Assembly: GCA_030668485.1 (NCBI GenBank)
Contig: DAOUTW010000003.1
Span: 1 to 64,000, forward strand
From: Candidatus Zixiibacteriota bacterium
GTDB taxonomy: Bacteria; Zixibacteria; MSB-5A5; GN15; JAAZOE01
DNA length: 64,000 bases
Direction: 5' to 3'
The translations under genes were made by a program, and so were the position numbers. The notes beneath the pieces are model-generated. The model made no database searches and was not told the origin of the DNA. It saw only the letters and a list, made by a program, of their open reading frames with translations. Shown one piece after another: positions 57,708-64,000 of this stretch (its first letter is position 1; each line of letters begins with the position of its first letter).

Positions 57708-58190
57708 ATGTCCAAAAAACTGTCAAACAGTCTTGTCGGAAATGCAGGGGAGTTCTATGTCTGTGCAGAACTAAGCAGACGTGGTTATTTGGCACTTATA
57801 ACGCCCAAAAATAACCCTCTCTTCGACATTGTTGCAGCTGCACCTGATGGAAAAAAAACGGCCTATGTGCAGGTTAAAACCAGATCCGTTGGGAATACGA
57901 TAGGATGGAAATTCGGAAAAGATATAACTATTAGAGAAAATAATAGAAACTTCTTTGTTGTGCTGGTTAATCTGCAAGAAGATGGATTGTCTGAATTCTA
58001 TGTATATAAGCATGACGAATTGGCAGATATTGTCGATGGAAACTACAAAGATTACCTTGCGAAGCCCAAACAAGACGGCTCGAAGCGAAAAGACGTCAGT
58101 TTCAGGTGGCATGACGAGAGAGACTTTACCAAAAAGGACAGAAATCGTCTGAATAATTGGACGCCCATAGATCGTCTGGTCGGAAAATAA
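57708..58190 (+). CDS. PD-(D/E)XK nuclease-like protein
   Basis: A 160-residue protein with GGAG before ATG 57708. GNAGEFYVCAELSRRGYLAL, then NNPLFDIVAAAPDG and AYVQVKTRS supply the Glu, Asp and QxK of the restriction-endonuclease-like core. The C-terminal part (FRWHDERDFTKKDRNRLNNW) is basic and polar. Similar proteins are stand-alone nucleases or DUF4365-like domains of defence or repair systems. No methylase or ATPase partner is next to it. Codon use is more A/T-rich than the neighbours, which may mean transfer. Confidence 0.72.
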   Translation: MSKKLSNSLVGNAGEFYVCAELSRRGYLALITPKNNPLFDIVAAAPDGKKTAYVQVKTRSVGNTIGWKFGKDITIRENNRNFFVVLVNLQEDGLSEFYVYKHDELADIVDGNYKDYLAKPKQDGSKRKDVSFRWHDERDFTKKDRNRLNNWTPIDRLVGK

Positions 58191-58201
58191 AAACTGTGGG
58201 C

Positions 58202-58221
58202 GGCAGACGCCCTCGTCTGCC
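58202..58221. repeat. GC palindrome GGCAGACG/CGTCTGCC
   Basis: A perfect 8-bp stem (58202-58209 with 58214-58221) and CCCT loop in the short gap after the nuclease gene. No T-run. It looks like a dispersed intergenic palindrome rather than a terminator. Confidence 0.55.
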
Positions 58222-58285
58222 CCAGCGACTGATTCAAGTAGAATGTGCAGCCTTTTCTGGACCTCAACCCCGGAATACCAATAGG

Positions 58286-58975
58286 CTAATGCGACCCTGA
58301 TCCAATAACTGCAGGCATAATTACAGCGATCATAACCGCCGCCTGCACTGCCTGAATAGCTTCTTTAGCTGCTTTGGCAGTCGCCTGTCCCTCGCCAATC
58401 TGCTTAATCCGTTTTTTCCGGCTTTTCAATTCTTTTTTATCAAAATGATGCTTCAGTAAATCGACGTGCTTCGCCAGTGAGATAATTATCGACGTCCGAG
58501 GATCGATATCCTGCTTATCCGTGAAGATACCCTCATGCAGACGTTTGACCAGCGCATTCTCGGGAGCGGGATTGATTTCCGGATATATTTTGCGATTGAA
58601 AATCAGCAGGACTTTATCTTCATCGGCCCGTAAAATTCCTTTATGGCAGAGTTGTTCCGCGATCCGATGTTTAAGCTTCTTGATGCGGGCAAAACGCATC
58701 ACCCAGGTTTTCATATCAGCTCGCCGTTTGGCTTTTTTAAGTTTATCCAGACATTCATCCATAACCGGATCGCCCGTCGGGGAGGAATTTACCAGATCGA
58801 TAAGTATTTTCTTTTTCTTAACCTGGTCGGTGTCGATCTTCTTGAGCAGCAGCAATTCCGACAAAAGCGCCCCGCCGATGGCATACTCAAGCATCCCCGA
58901 CGAGGCGAAAGTCCCCTTCTCATCACGCAGGGACAAAAGCAGTAGTTCTTCGTGTAGTTTGAGAGATTTCTTCAT
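58286..58975 (-). CDS. GPP34 (GOLPH3-like) domain protein
   Basis: A 229-residue all-helical protein. The N-terminus matches the GPP34 pattern: LKLHEELLLLSLRDEKGTFA, then LEYAIGGALLSELLLLKKI. The middle has DECLDKLKKAKRRADMKTWV and LRADEDKVLLIFNRKIYPEI. The last 25 residues are hydrophobic (AVQAAVMIAVIMPAVIG), suggesting membrane association. In eukaryotes GOLPH3 binds PI4P; bacterial members are common but uncharacterised. Monocistronic. The ribosome binding site (AGAGG) lies 11 bp before ATG 58975. Confidence 0.82.
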   Translation of the reverse strand: MKKSLKLHEELLLLSLRDEKGTFASSGMLEYAIGGALLSELLLLKKIDTDQVKKKKILIDLVNSSPTGDPVMDECLDKLKKAKRRADMKTWVMRFARIKKLKHRIAEQLCHKGILRADEDKVLLIFNRKIYPEINPAPENALVKRLHEGIFTDKQDIDPRTSIIISLAKHVDLLKHHFDKKELKSRKKRIKQIGEGQATAKAAKEAIQAVQAAVMIAVIMPAVIGSGSH

Positions 58976-59178
58976 CGAGTCATATCCTCTCTATGGCTGA
59001 TCGAATAATTATCCAAACATAACAAACCCCGTCGGTCGTGTCAACAAGTCCCATTCGCCTGCGATTTATCGATATACACCCGGCATTGAGAATTATTCAG
59101 ATGCTGTCGCGCGGATGACCATAATCTGAGCCGGAAACACCTTTTTTAGCACCAAAAAACCCCTTTTTAGCCCCAAAA

Positions 59179-59218
59179 ATGGCTTAAAATGGCTTAAAAT
59201 GGCTTTGAATGGCTTTGA
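59179..59218. repeat. Four 10-bp tandem repeats
   Basis: ATGGCTTAAA twice (59179, 59189), then ATGGCTTTGA twice (59199, 59209). Just before them are two near-copies of TTTTTAGC[A/C]CCAAAAA (about 59143-59177). No gene is found in 58976-59514 apart from repeats; a 76-codon frame through here is made of repeat sequence. Confidence 0.75.
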
Positions 59219-59247
59219 AAAAAAGGCTATGTTGTTGCCGCACAACG

Positions 59248-59416
59248 ACAATTTGGCTTTGTTTGCTCGTTTTTACATATTCCCCGGGTTTCTCCTCCAT
59301 TGGGGTCATATTCGGTCTGTTATTTCTAATGCTTTCCTTCATAAATATACCTTTCTCGTTCAGGTTCACTTAACAGGATGGCATCAGGATCAACAGCGGT
59401 TTGGTGGTGATTTTGT
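59248..59416. repeat. 168-bp direct repeat, copy 1
   Basis: Begins ACAATTTGGCTTTGTTTGCT and is nearly identical (about eight differences by eye) to 59862-60029, in the same orientation. It spawns similar spurious frames on both strands. Probably an intergenic mobile or recombinogenic repeat. Confidence 0.85.
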
Positions 59417-59514
59417 GTTTGGGGAGTGAATTGAGTGTGGTTATTGACGAAAGCGGGAACCCACCCGGTCAGCCGCATGAGCGGCCGACCGGATGGGCCA
59501 CCAGTCTCGCCAGT

Positions 59515-59736
59515 TTATGCCGAAAGGAAAAGGTACACAAGAACGACAATGATCGCGCCCAGGATTACTCGAACAATCGGGACGAGGCGGTTGAAATGCC
59601 TCTCGTGAAAATCGGCAAACCATCTAAGTCTCAGCCATCGCAGGATGGCGATCCTGATACGGATTATCTTTGGCATAATCGGTAGCTGGATCATCAAGAC
59701 AGCAGCAATGATGATATAGTAAAAACGATCTTCCAT
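59515..59736 (-). CDS. Small two-helix membrane protein
   Basis: A 73-residue protein with an excellent ribosome binding site (GGGAGGTAGT before ATG 59736). It begins MEDRFYYIIIAAVLMIQLPI, has a basic middle (IRIRIAILRWLRLRWFADF) and a C-terminal helix PIVRVILGAIIVVLVYLFLS. No family is recognised. It is the only credible gene between the two copies of the 168-bp repeat, and a GC hairpin with one mismatch (59465-59492) lies downstream of it. Confidence 0.6.
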   Translation of the reverse strand: MEDRFYYIIIAAVLMIQLPIMPKIIRIRIAILRWLRLRWFADFHERHFNRLVPIVRVILGAIIVVLVYLFLSA

Positions 59737-59861
59737 ACTACCTCCCGCGTTAGCCTTCTATAATTATACAGTAAAATATTGACAATATTCAGCTAATTCG
59801 GTTGAAATCGTAACGACTTTATTCGATTTTGCGTATCTCCTTGTTGGTCTATGTTTTACAA

Positions 59862-60029
59862 ACAATTTGGCTTTGTTTGCTCATTTTTACATAATTCCCG
59901 GGTTTCTCCTCCTTTGGGGTCATATTCGGTCTGTTATTTCTAATGCTTTCCTTCATAAATATACCTTTCTCGTTCAGGTTCACTTAACAAGATGGCATCA
60001 GGATCAACAGCGTTTTGGTGTTGTTTTTG
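59862..60029. repeat. 168-bp direct repeat, copy 2
   Basis: Same orientation as 59248-59416, starting ACAATTTGGCTTTGTTTGCT. The two copies bracket the small membrane-protein gene. The rest of the gap to 60283 holds a perfect ACGTCCAT-AAGA-ATGGACGT hairpin (60110-60129) and one REP palindrome. Confidence 0.85.
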
Positions 60030-60249
60030 CAGGTAGTGGGCCGGCAAAGGCCGGTTTTTGGCTGTCGCCAGGATGACCCATTTCAATGCATGTATCCTAT
60101 AGACCCCACACGTCCATAAGAATGGACGTATGGGCCGCCGGTCGTAAATTAAAAAATGTGATTGCATCTGTACTGAGAGTGTACTATATGTTTTGAATTA
60201 AGGGGTCATATTCTTTGAGCAAACAGTAAGATGATAACTCGCATACAGG

Positions 60250-60272
60250 GTGCCCCGGACCTTGGTCCGGGA
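60250..60272 (+). repeat. REP palindrome 1, next to RAYT
   Basis: GTG followed by C-CCCGGACC-TT-GGTCCGGG (stem 60254-60261 with 60264-60271), ending GA. The stem-loop preceded by a conserved GTG-type tetranucleotide is the usual layout of elements handled by RAYT proteins. It lies 12 bp before the transposase ATG. Confidence 0.8.
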
Positions 60273-60283
60273 TTATTGAGCAG

Positions 60284-60835
60284 ATGAGAATCATGAAACG
60301 TATTTCATACAACCTACCCAATCACGCCCACTATCTGACCTTCTCATGTTACCGCCGTCAGAAACTTCTGTTGCACGATGAAATATGCTTAGAGCTAATC
60401 AAAACCTGGGATGAAGTCCGTCGAAAGGGAGAATTTGCCATCTGGTCCTATGTTATCATGCCCGAACATATTCATTTATTGATTCACCCAAGAAATGAGG
60501 ATTATGAAATGAGCAAAATCCTGCGTCTCTTGAAGGAACAATTTACTCACAGGGTAGTCGAACAGTGGAAGAATTTATCGCCGCGTCTGCTTAATTTAAT
60601 AAGAGTACAGCGCGGAAGACGATCATTACATAGATTCTGGCAAGAGGGCGGAGGCTACGACCGTAATCTGTACAACTGGGATGTAATTCGGCGTGCCATT
60701 GATTACATTGAGTGGAATCCCGTTCGTCGTGGATTGGTGATTGAACCCATGGATTGGCGATGGTCGAGTGCACGGGCACGGGCGGGGATAAGTGATGTCC
60801 CTATGGTTGTAGATAATATTCTGGTGGAGGATTGA
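60284..60835 (+). mobile_element. REP-associated tyrosine transposase (RAYT, Y1 HUH)
   Basis: A 183-residue IS200-like Y1 transposase domain protein. The HUH metal motif is HIHLL in VIMPEHIHLLIHP, and the catalytic Tyr lies in the helix DYIEWNPVRRGLV (or the nearby RNLYNWDV). The opening RISYNLPNHAHYLTFSCYRR is typical of the RAYT branch (transposase_17). Such single-copy, domesticated-looking transposases nick and move REP palindromes rather than their own gene. REP copies flank it on both sides (60250, 60884 and an inverted one at 60938). The ribosome binding site is weak; ATG 60293 is an alternative start. Confidence 0.9.
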
Positions 60836-60883
60836 TAATAGACTAATGTGATAAGGGAAAGATTCAATTTTTTAATATCTATG

Positions 60884-60905
60884 TGCCCCGGACCTTGGTC
60901 GGGGA
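60884..60905 (+). repeat. REP palindrome 2, downstream of RAYT
   Basis: GTG followed by CCCCGGACC-TT-GGTCGGGG, nearly the same as copy 1 with one imperfect base pair, in the same orientation. It lies 49 bp after the transposase stop. Confidence 0.8.
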
Positions 60906-60922
60906 TTTGTATCAGAGAGGAA

Positions 60923-61195
60923 TTATGAAACTTGAAACCCGGACCGAGGTCCGGGCCACCCGCCCGTTATCTCATAACCAATATTTGTATAACAAACTGT
61001 ATAATCTGTGCCAAGAGGATATCCTACTTCTCCCATAACTGTTTGCCCAAATTCCTTACATGAACCCTCGATCTCATTCAGATGAGTTAATGCGGTATCT
61101 GCGATTTTATGATTACTTGGCTTATAATTTTGAGCCATTGAATTGCCACTAATCACTACAATCAGTGTCAACAAAATCATTAGAACCCTTCTCAT
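60923..61195 (-). CDS. Small exported protein whose C-terminus is encoded by a REP element
   Basis: A 90-residue protein with signal peptide MRRVLMILLTLIVVISGNSMAQ. The mature part (NYKPSNHKIADTALTHLNEI, EGSCKEFGQ, TDYTVCYTN) has two Cys and no recognised family. The last twelve residues GWPGPRSGFQVS are read from the inverted REP copy at 60938-60955, so the original C-terminus was probably replaced by REP insertion. The ribosome binding site is weak. It could be a decaying gene. The region 61196-61391 upstream shows nothing notable. Confidence 0.5.
   Translation of the reverse strand: MRRVLMILLTLIVVISGNSMAQNYKPSNHKIADTALTHLNEIEGSCKEFGQTVMGEVGYPLGTDYTVCYTNIGYEITGGWPGPRSGFQVS
60938..60955 (-). 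repeat. REP palindrome 3, inverted
   Basis: CCCGGACC-GA-GGTCCGGG. Read on the minus strand it is preceded by GGTGG and matches copies 1 and 2, so copies 2 and 3 form an inverted pair about 33 bp apart, like a BIME. Confidence 0.8.
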
Positions 61196-61391
61196 AATTT
61201 ATCTTCTTTCAGAGTTTGAGTTCAAAGTTTAAATCTGGATTTATATCTACACAAAAAATACCAAAAGCGCGACAATTGTAAAGCGATTTCTGCAATTTAA
61301 TGGCAGTGGAATATAAATAGCCTCATTGGCAACCAATATTCTGGCCACTATTTGTGGTTGGCGTATATCTCGTGCGCCAATTCTACCCCCC

Positions 61392-61988
61392 CTACAACTC
61401 CTGCCGGCCCTGCAATGCCCGCGTGATGGTCACGCCGTCGGCGTACTCTAAATCACCACCCACAGGCAGGCCGCGGGCGATGCGGGTTACCTTGACACCA
61501 AACGGGCCGATAAGCTTGTTCAAATACATCGCCGTCGCCTCGCCCTCAACATCAGGATTGGTCGCGACAATAACTTCCTTGATCGAACCATCCAGCCGCG
61601 CCAGTAACTGCTTGATGTTGAGATCATCCGGCCCGATACCATCGAGAGGGGAGAGGCGCCCATTGAGGACATGATACAGAGGGTTAAAGTCCTCCGCCTT
61701 CTCCAGCGCCACGATATCACTCGCTTCCTCGACAACACAAATCATCGACCGATCCCGCTTCTCGTCATTACACACGGCGCAGGGATCGTGCTCGGAAATG
61801 TTACAACAGATAGTACAATTCCCGACCTTTTCCTTGACGGCCAGGATCGCCTCGGCCAGATCGCGAGCGTCCTCCTGGTTTATCTTGAGGATATGAAACG
61901 CCAGCCGCCCGGCGGTCTTACGACCGACGCCGGGCAAACGCGACAACAGGGAGACCAGCCTCCCCAATGATTCCGAAGATTGATACAT
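61392..61988 (-). CDS. recR: Recombination protein RecR
   Basis: A 198-residue protein acting with RecO/RecF to load RecA on gapped DNA. The N-terminal HhH motif is LVSLLSRLPGVGRKTAGRLA; the zinc finger is CTICCNISEHDPCAVC. The Toprim domain follows (ICVVEEASDIVALEKAEDF, VIVATNPDVEGEATAMYL) and the C-terminal Walker-B-like ARGLPVGGDLEYADGVTI is conserved. Length is typical. Starts at ATG 61988, three bases after the ybaB stop; third gene of the dnaX-ybaB-recR operon. Confidence 0.97.
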   Translation of the reverse strand: MYQSSESLGRLVSLLSRLPGVGRKTAGRLAFHILKINQEDARDLAEAILAVKEKVGNCTICCNISEHDPCAVCNDEKRDRSMICVVEEASDIVALEKAEDFNPLYHVLNGRLSPLDGIGPDDLNIKQLLARLDGSIKEVIVATNPDVEGEATAMYLNKLIGPFGVKVTRIARGLPVGGDLEYADGVTITRALQGRQEL

Positions 61989-61991
61989 ATA

Positions 61992-62315
61992 TTAAAACGG
62001 CAGGTTAAGGCCGGGGATATTGAGCCCGCCGGTCACCGAGCCCATCGACTGCGCCTGAAGTTCCGCCGCTTTTTCTTTGGCCTGATTGACCGCCGACAAA
62101 ACCAGTTCTTCCAGCATTTCGACATCGTCAGGATTGACAACTTCTTTTTCTATCTTGATCGAAATAATATCCTGGTTACCATTGGCAACTACCTTGACCA
62201 TCCCGCCGCCGGCCGAACCCTCAACCGTCGCCTCGGCCAATTCCTTCTGAACCTCTTCCATCTTTTGCTGCATCTTAGCGACCTGCTTCATCATGTCGCC
62301 CATACCCTTGGCCAT
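61992..62315 (-). CDS. ybaB: YbaB/EbfC nucleoid-associated protein
   Basis: A 107-residue DNA-binding protein of the EbfC family. ATG 62315 has AGGAGG upstream. The N-terminal coiled helix ([20 protein letters not shown]) is followed by [20 protein letters not shown] and the C-terminal helix [20 protein letters not shown]. It forms a tweezer-like dimer that coats DNA. Placement between dnaX and recR is the classic bacterial order. Confidence 0.96.
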   Translation of the reverse strand: MAKGMGDMMKQVAKMQQKMEEVQKELAEATVEGSAGGGMVKVVANGNQDIISIKIEKEVVNPDDVEMLEELVLSAVNQAKEKAAELQAQSMGSVTGGLNIPGLNLPF

Positions 62316-62332
62316 TTTGTCCTCCTGTATTG

Positions 62333-64000
62333 TTATTCTTCTATTTTTCTGCGTCCGATTATTTCACCGTCGATCTGATCGACCATCTTTTTCAATTCCG
62401 GGTCTTTTTCAAACAGATCGTCGGCATTTATTTGCGGTGTCTCGGCTCGTTTCCCCGATGGCATTGGCGCTGCCGCTGCGTCCAGTTCAAATTCTATACG
62501 TATCGTCAACTGATAAAACTCACGGAGAGTTTCCTCGATGACAGTTTTTGATTCCGGTTTCTCGACCACCTGCTTGTTGGTGGAGTAATTGGCGGCAAAG
62601 GCGATCGATATTTTATTATCTTCCACCCGCCGTACCTGCCCCATAGACAACAGCGAGGCCAGCATTTGTTTGCGCCGTTTCAGATTTTCCAGAAACTTTT
62701 TCCAGCTCATCTGCACCCGCGGCAGGTTCAGCGGTTTGCCTTCTTCGAAAGCGGTTTCAGGTTTGGCCGCATGCGGCTGATCAGGCGCCGGAATATCGTC
62801 GGGGGGAGGCGTCGGAGACGAAGTCGCGGGGCGCGGTCTTGGCGCCGGTTTGGCATTATCAAATAATCCGCCTTCGGAGCTTTGTGAAGGCGCTGCCGCC
62901 GGAGCCGATAGCCGATTTAGCCGCTCGATGACTTCCTGCAGGGTGATACTCGATTCCATCCGTGTCAAGCGTACGAGGCAGATCTCCAGAAACAGCCTTT
63001 CGTCATAGCCGCGCTTCAGTTCGCCCAGTAATTCCGAAAGAATCTGGATCATCCGCAGTATATCAGCCTCGGTAAAGTATGCAGTTTGCCTGACCAGAGC
63101 TTCCTTTTCCGCCACCGATACATCGAGGAAAAGATCCGGATCGGAAGCCGATTTCTGTACCAGAAGGTTGCGCAGGTAGTCGATGAAATCATCGACAAAC
63201 TCCTCGATCCCGGCACCCGAATCGAACAATTCCTTGACCAGTTCGAAAACCGGCTCGGTATTTCCGGCGGCGATAATTTCCATCAGGCCGACAAAAAGCT
63301 GACGATCGACGATTCCCAGCGTGGAGGCGGTCAATTCCGCCGTGATCTGGCCTTCGGCCATAGCGATCATCTGATCGAGAAGCGACAGCGCATCGCGAAC
63401 CGAACCCTCACCCTTGCGAGCGATCAGGAACAATGCCTCTTCGGTGACATCAATCTTCTCCAGCTTCATCAGCTTGGTCATATGGTCGGCCAGAGCCGAG
63501 GTCGACACTCGCCGGAAATCATACCGCTGCGTCCGCGATAAAATCGTTTGCGGCACCTTATGCGGCTCAGTCGTCGCAAAAATGAAAACGGCATGCTCAG
63601 GCGGTTCTTCCAGCGTCTTCAACAGGGCATCAAAAGCCGATCCCGACAGCCGGTGGACTTCATCGATGATGAAGACCCTTTTTTTGCCCGAGGTCGGCAG
63701 GTAACGAATATTTTCTCGAAGCGTCCGAACATCGTCAACCCCGGTATTGGAGGCGGCGTCGATTTCTAGTACATCGAGCGACGATCCGGCTGTGATTTCC
63801 TTGCAGATCGGGCATTTGTTGCAGGGGGTCGGTGTCGGTCCTTCGACACAGTTGAGCGCTTTTGCCAGGATTCTGGCGGTGGTAGTCTTGCCGGTGCCGC
63901 GCGGGCCGGTAAACAGGTAACCGTGTGCCACTCGCCCGGTTTTCACCGCTCGCCCCAGGGTCTTGGTGATATGGCCCTGTGCGATTACATCCTCAAAAAC
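62333..64000 (-). CDS. dnaX: DNA polymerase III subunits gamma/tau (5' end beyond the window)
   Basis: The frame remains open to the last base of the window ([19 protein letters not shown] precedes the first in-frame start-like codon), so the first 20-25 residues are outside. About 555 residues are visible. The clamp-loader AAA+ module has Walker [16 protein letters not shown], a zinc-binding set ([15 protein letters not shown]), Walker [12 protein letters not shown] and sensor 1 [21 protein letters not shown] Pro/Ala-rich linker (about 360-410 of the visible part) and a tau-like C-terminal domain follow. I saw no obvious A-rich frameshift site in the linker. The stop is 17 bp before ybaB. 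Confidence 0.95.
   Translation of the reverse strand, partial: VFEDVIAQGHITKTLGRAVKTGRVAHGYLFTGPRGTGKTTTARILAKALNCVEGPTPTPCNKCPICKEITAGSSLDVLEIDAASNTGVDDVRTLRENIRYLPTSGKKRVFIIDEVHRLSGSAFDALLKTLEEPPEHAVFIFATTEPHKVPQTILSRTQRYDFRRVSTSALADHMTKLMKLEKIDVTEEALFLIARKGEGSVRDALSLLDQMIAMAEGQITAELTASTLGIVDRQLFVGLMEIIAAGNTEPVFELVKELFDSGAGIEEFVDDFIDYLRNLLVQKSASDPDLFLDVSVAEKEALVRQTAYFTEADILRMIQILSELLGELKRGYDERLFLEICLVRLTRMESSITLQEVIERLNRLSAPAAAPSQSSEGGLFDNAKPAPRPRPATSSPTPPPDDIPAPDQPHAAKPETAFEEGKPLNLPRVQMSWKKFLENLKRRKQMLASLLSMGQVRRVEDNKISIAFAANYSTNKQVVEKPESKTVIEETLREFYQLTIRIEFELDAAAAPMPSGKRAETPQINADDLFEKDPELKKMVDQIDGEIIGRRKIEE

Noticed and set aside
57708-58190. Restriction-modification system
   Set aside because: Only the nuclease-like gene is present; the neighbours (radical SAM, GPP34) are not methylase or specificity genes.
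59199-60167. Four short frames across the 168-bp repeats on both strands
   Set aside because: Each is made of repeat sequence and appears in both copies with different ends, as expected of non-coding repeat DNA.

Overview
The window looks like a chromosomal segment of an uncultured bacterium of the FCB superphylum, most like the candidate phylum Zixibacteria. This placement is inferred from gene content, not from a phylogeny. Six secreted proteins end in paired dockerin-like repeats of the form GDANxDGxVDVGDxVYLINYIF. One protein ends in a type IX secretion sorting domain (YPNPFNPS). There are also two DUF2723 membrane proteins, a two-gene SUF system, ThyX plus a B12-dependent ribonucleotide reductase, and many radical SAM, cobalamin and iron-sulfur proteins, which fits an anaerobic or low-oxygen life. 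No rRNA, CRISPR array or prophage is visible. Several genes use GTG or TTG starts with good ribosome binding sites.

Layout. 0-4.2 kb: the end of a probable outer-membrane protein, a translationally coupled pair of HtrA-type proteins (one active, one with a degenerate triad), tRNA-Leu(CAG) and a cold-shock protein with a palindromic promoter region and a leader hairpin. 4.4-14 kb: four large secreted proteins on the minus strand (beta-helix, small dockerin protein, C10 cysteine peptidase, large fibronectin-like protein), all ending in dockerin-like repeats. 14.2-17.3 kb: an ArsR-controlled operon arsR-permease-arsE-arsF-arsG, with a perfect palindromic operator sitting on the -10 box. 17.4-29.4 kb: a DUF1579 protein, a 54-residue LiaI-like membrane protein, then a surface cluster: two DUF2723 proteins flanking a PilR-like sigma-54 activator and two type IV pilins (one behind a textbook -24/-12 promoter), followed by a tightly overlapped run of two glycosyltransferases and two methyltransferases. 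I read this as a pilus or surface-glycosylation locus.

29.5-41.5 kb: the minimal sufC-sufB pair; an overlapping three-gene set (a secreted G[N/D/S]DxY-repeat protein, a HEAT-repeat protein, a DEDD exonuclease); an HDOD signalling protein with a kinase-like dimerisation tail; another dockerin protein; and an ECF sigma / anti-sigma / DUF4097 operon. 42-46 kb: a T9SS-sorted protein and an M23-like dockerin protein. 47-48.4 kb: a CPBP protease diverging from a two-gene DNA-binding module behind a striking array of three 13-bp palindromes. 48.5-53.8 kb: nucleotide metabolism (thyX, nrdJ, pyrE) with a strongly self-complementary 180-nt element upstream of pyrE, and an outer-membrane barrel protein.

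54-61.2 kb is the most accessory stretch. It has a SPASM-like radical SAM enzyme next to a secreted 8-cysteine peptide, a CGGC protein, a B12-binding radical SAM protein, a PD-(D/E)XK nuclease, a GPP34 protein, two copies of a 168-bp repeat, and a RAYT (Y1 HUH) transposase flanked by its own REP palindromes. The window ends in the conserved housekeeping operon dnaX-ybaB-recR, read leftwards and cut at its 5' end.

All assignments come from reading the sequence and knowledge of the families; no database search was run.
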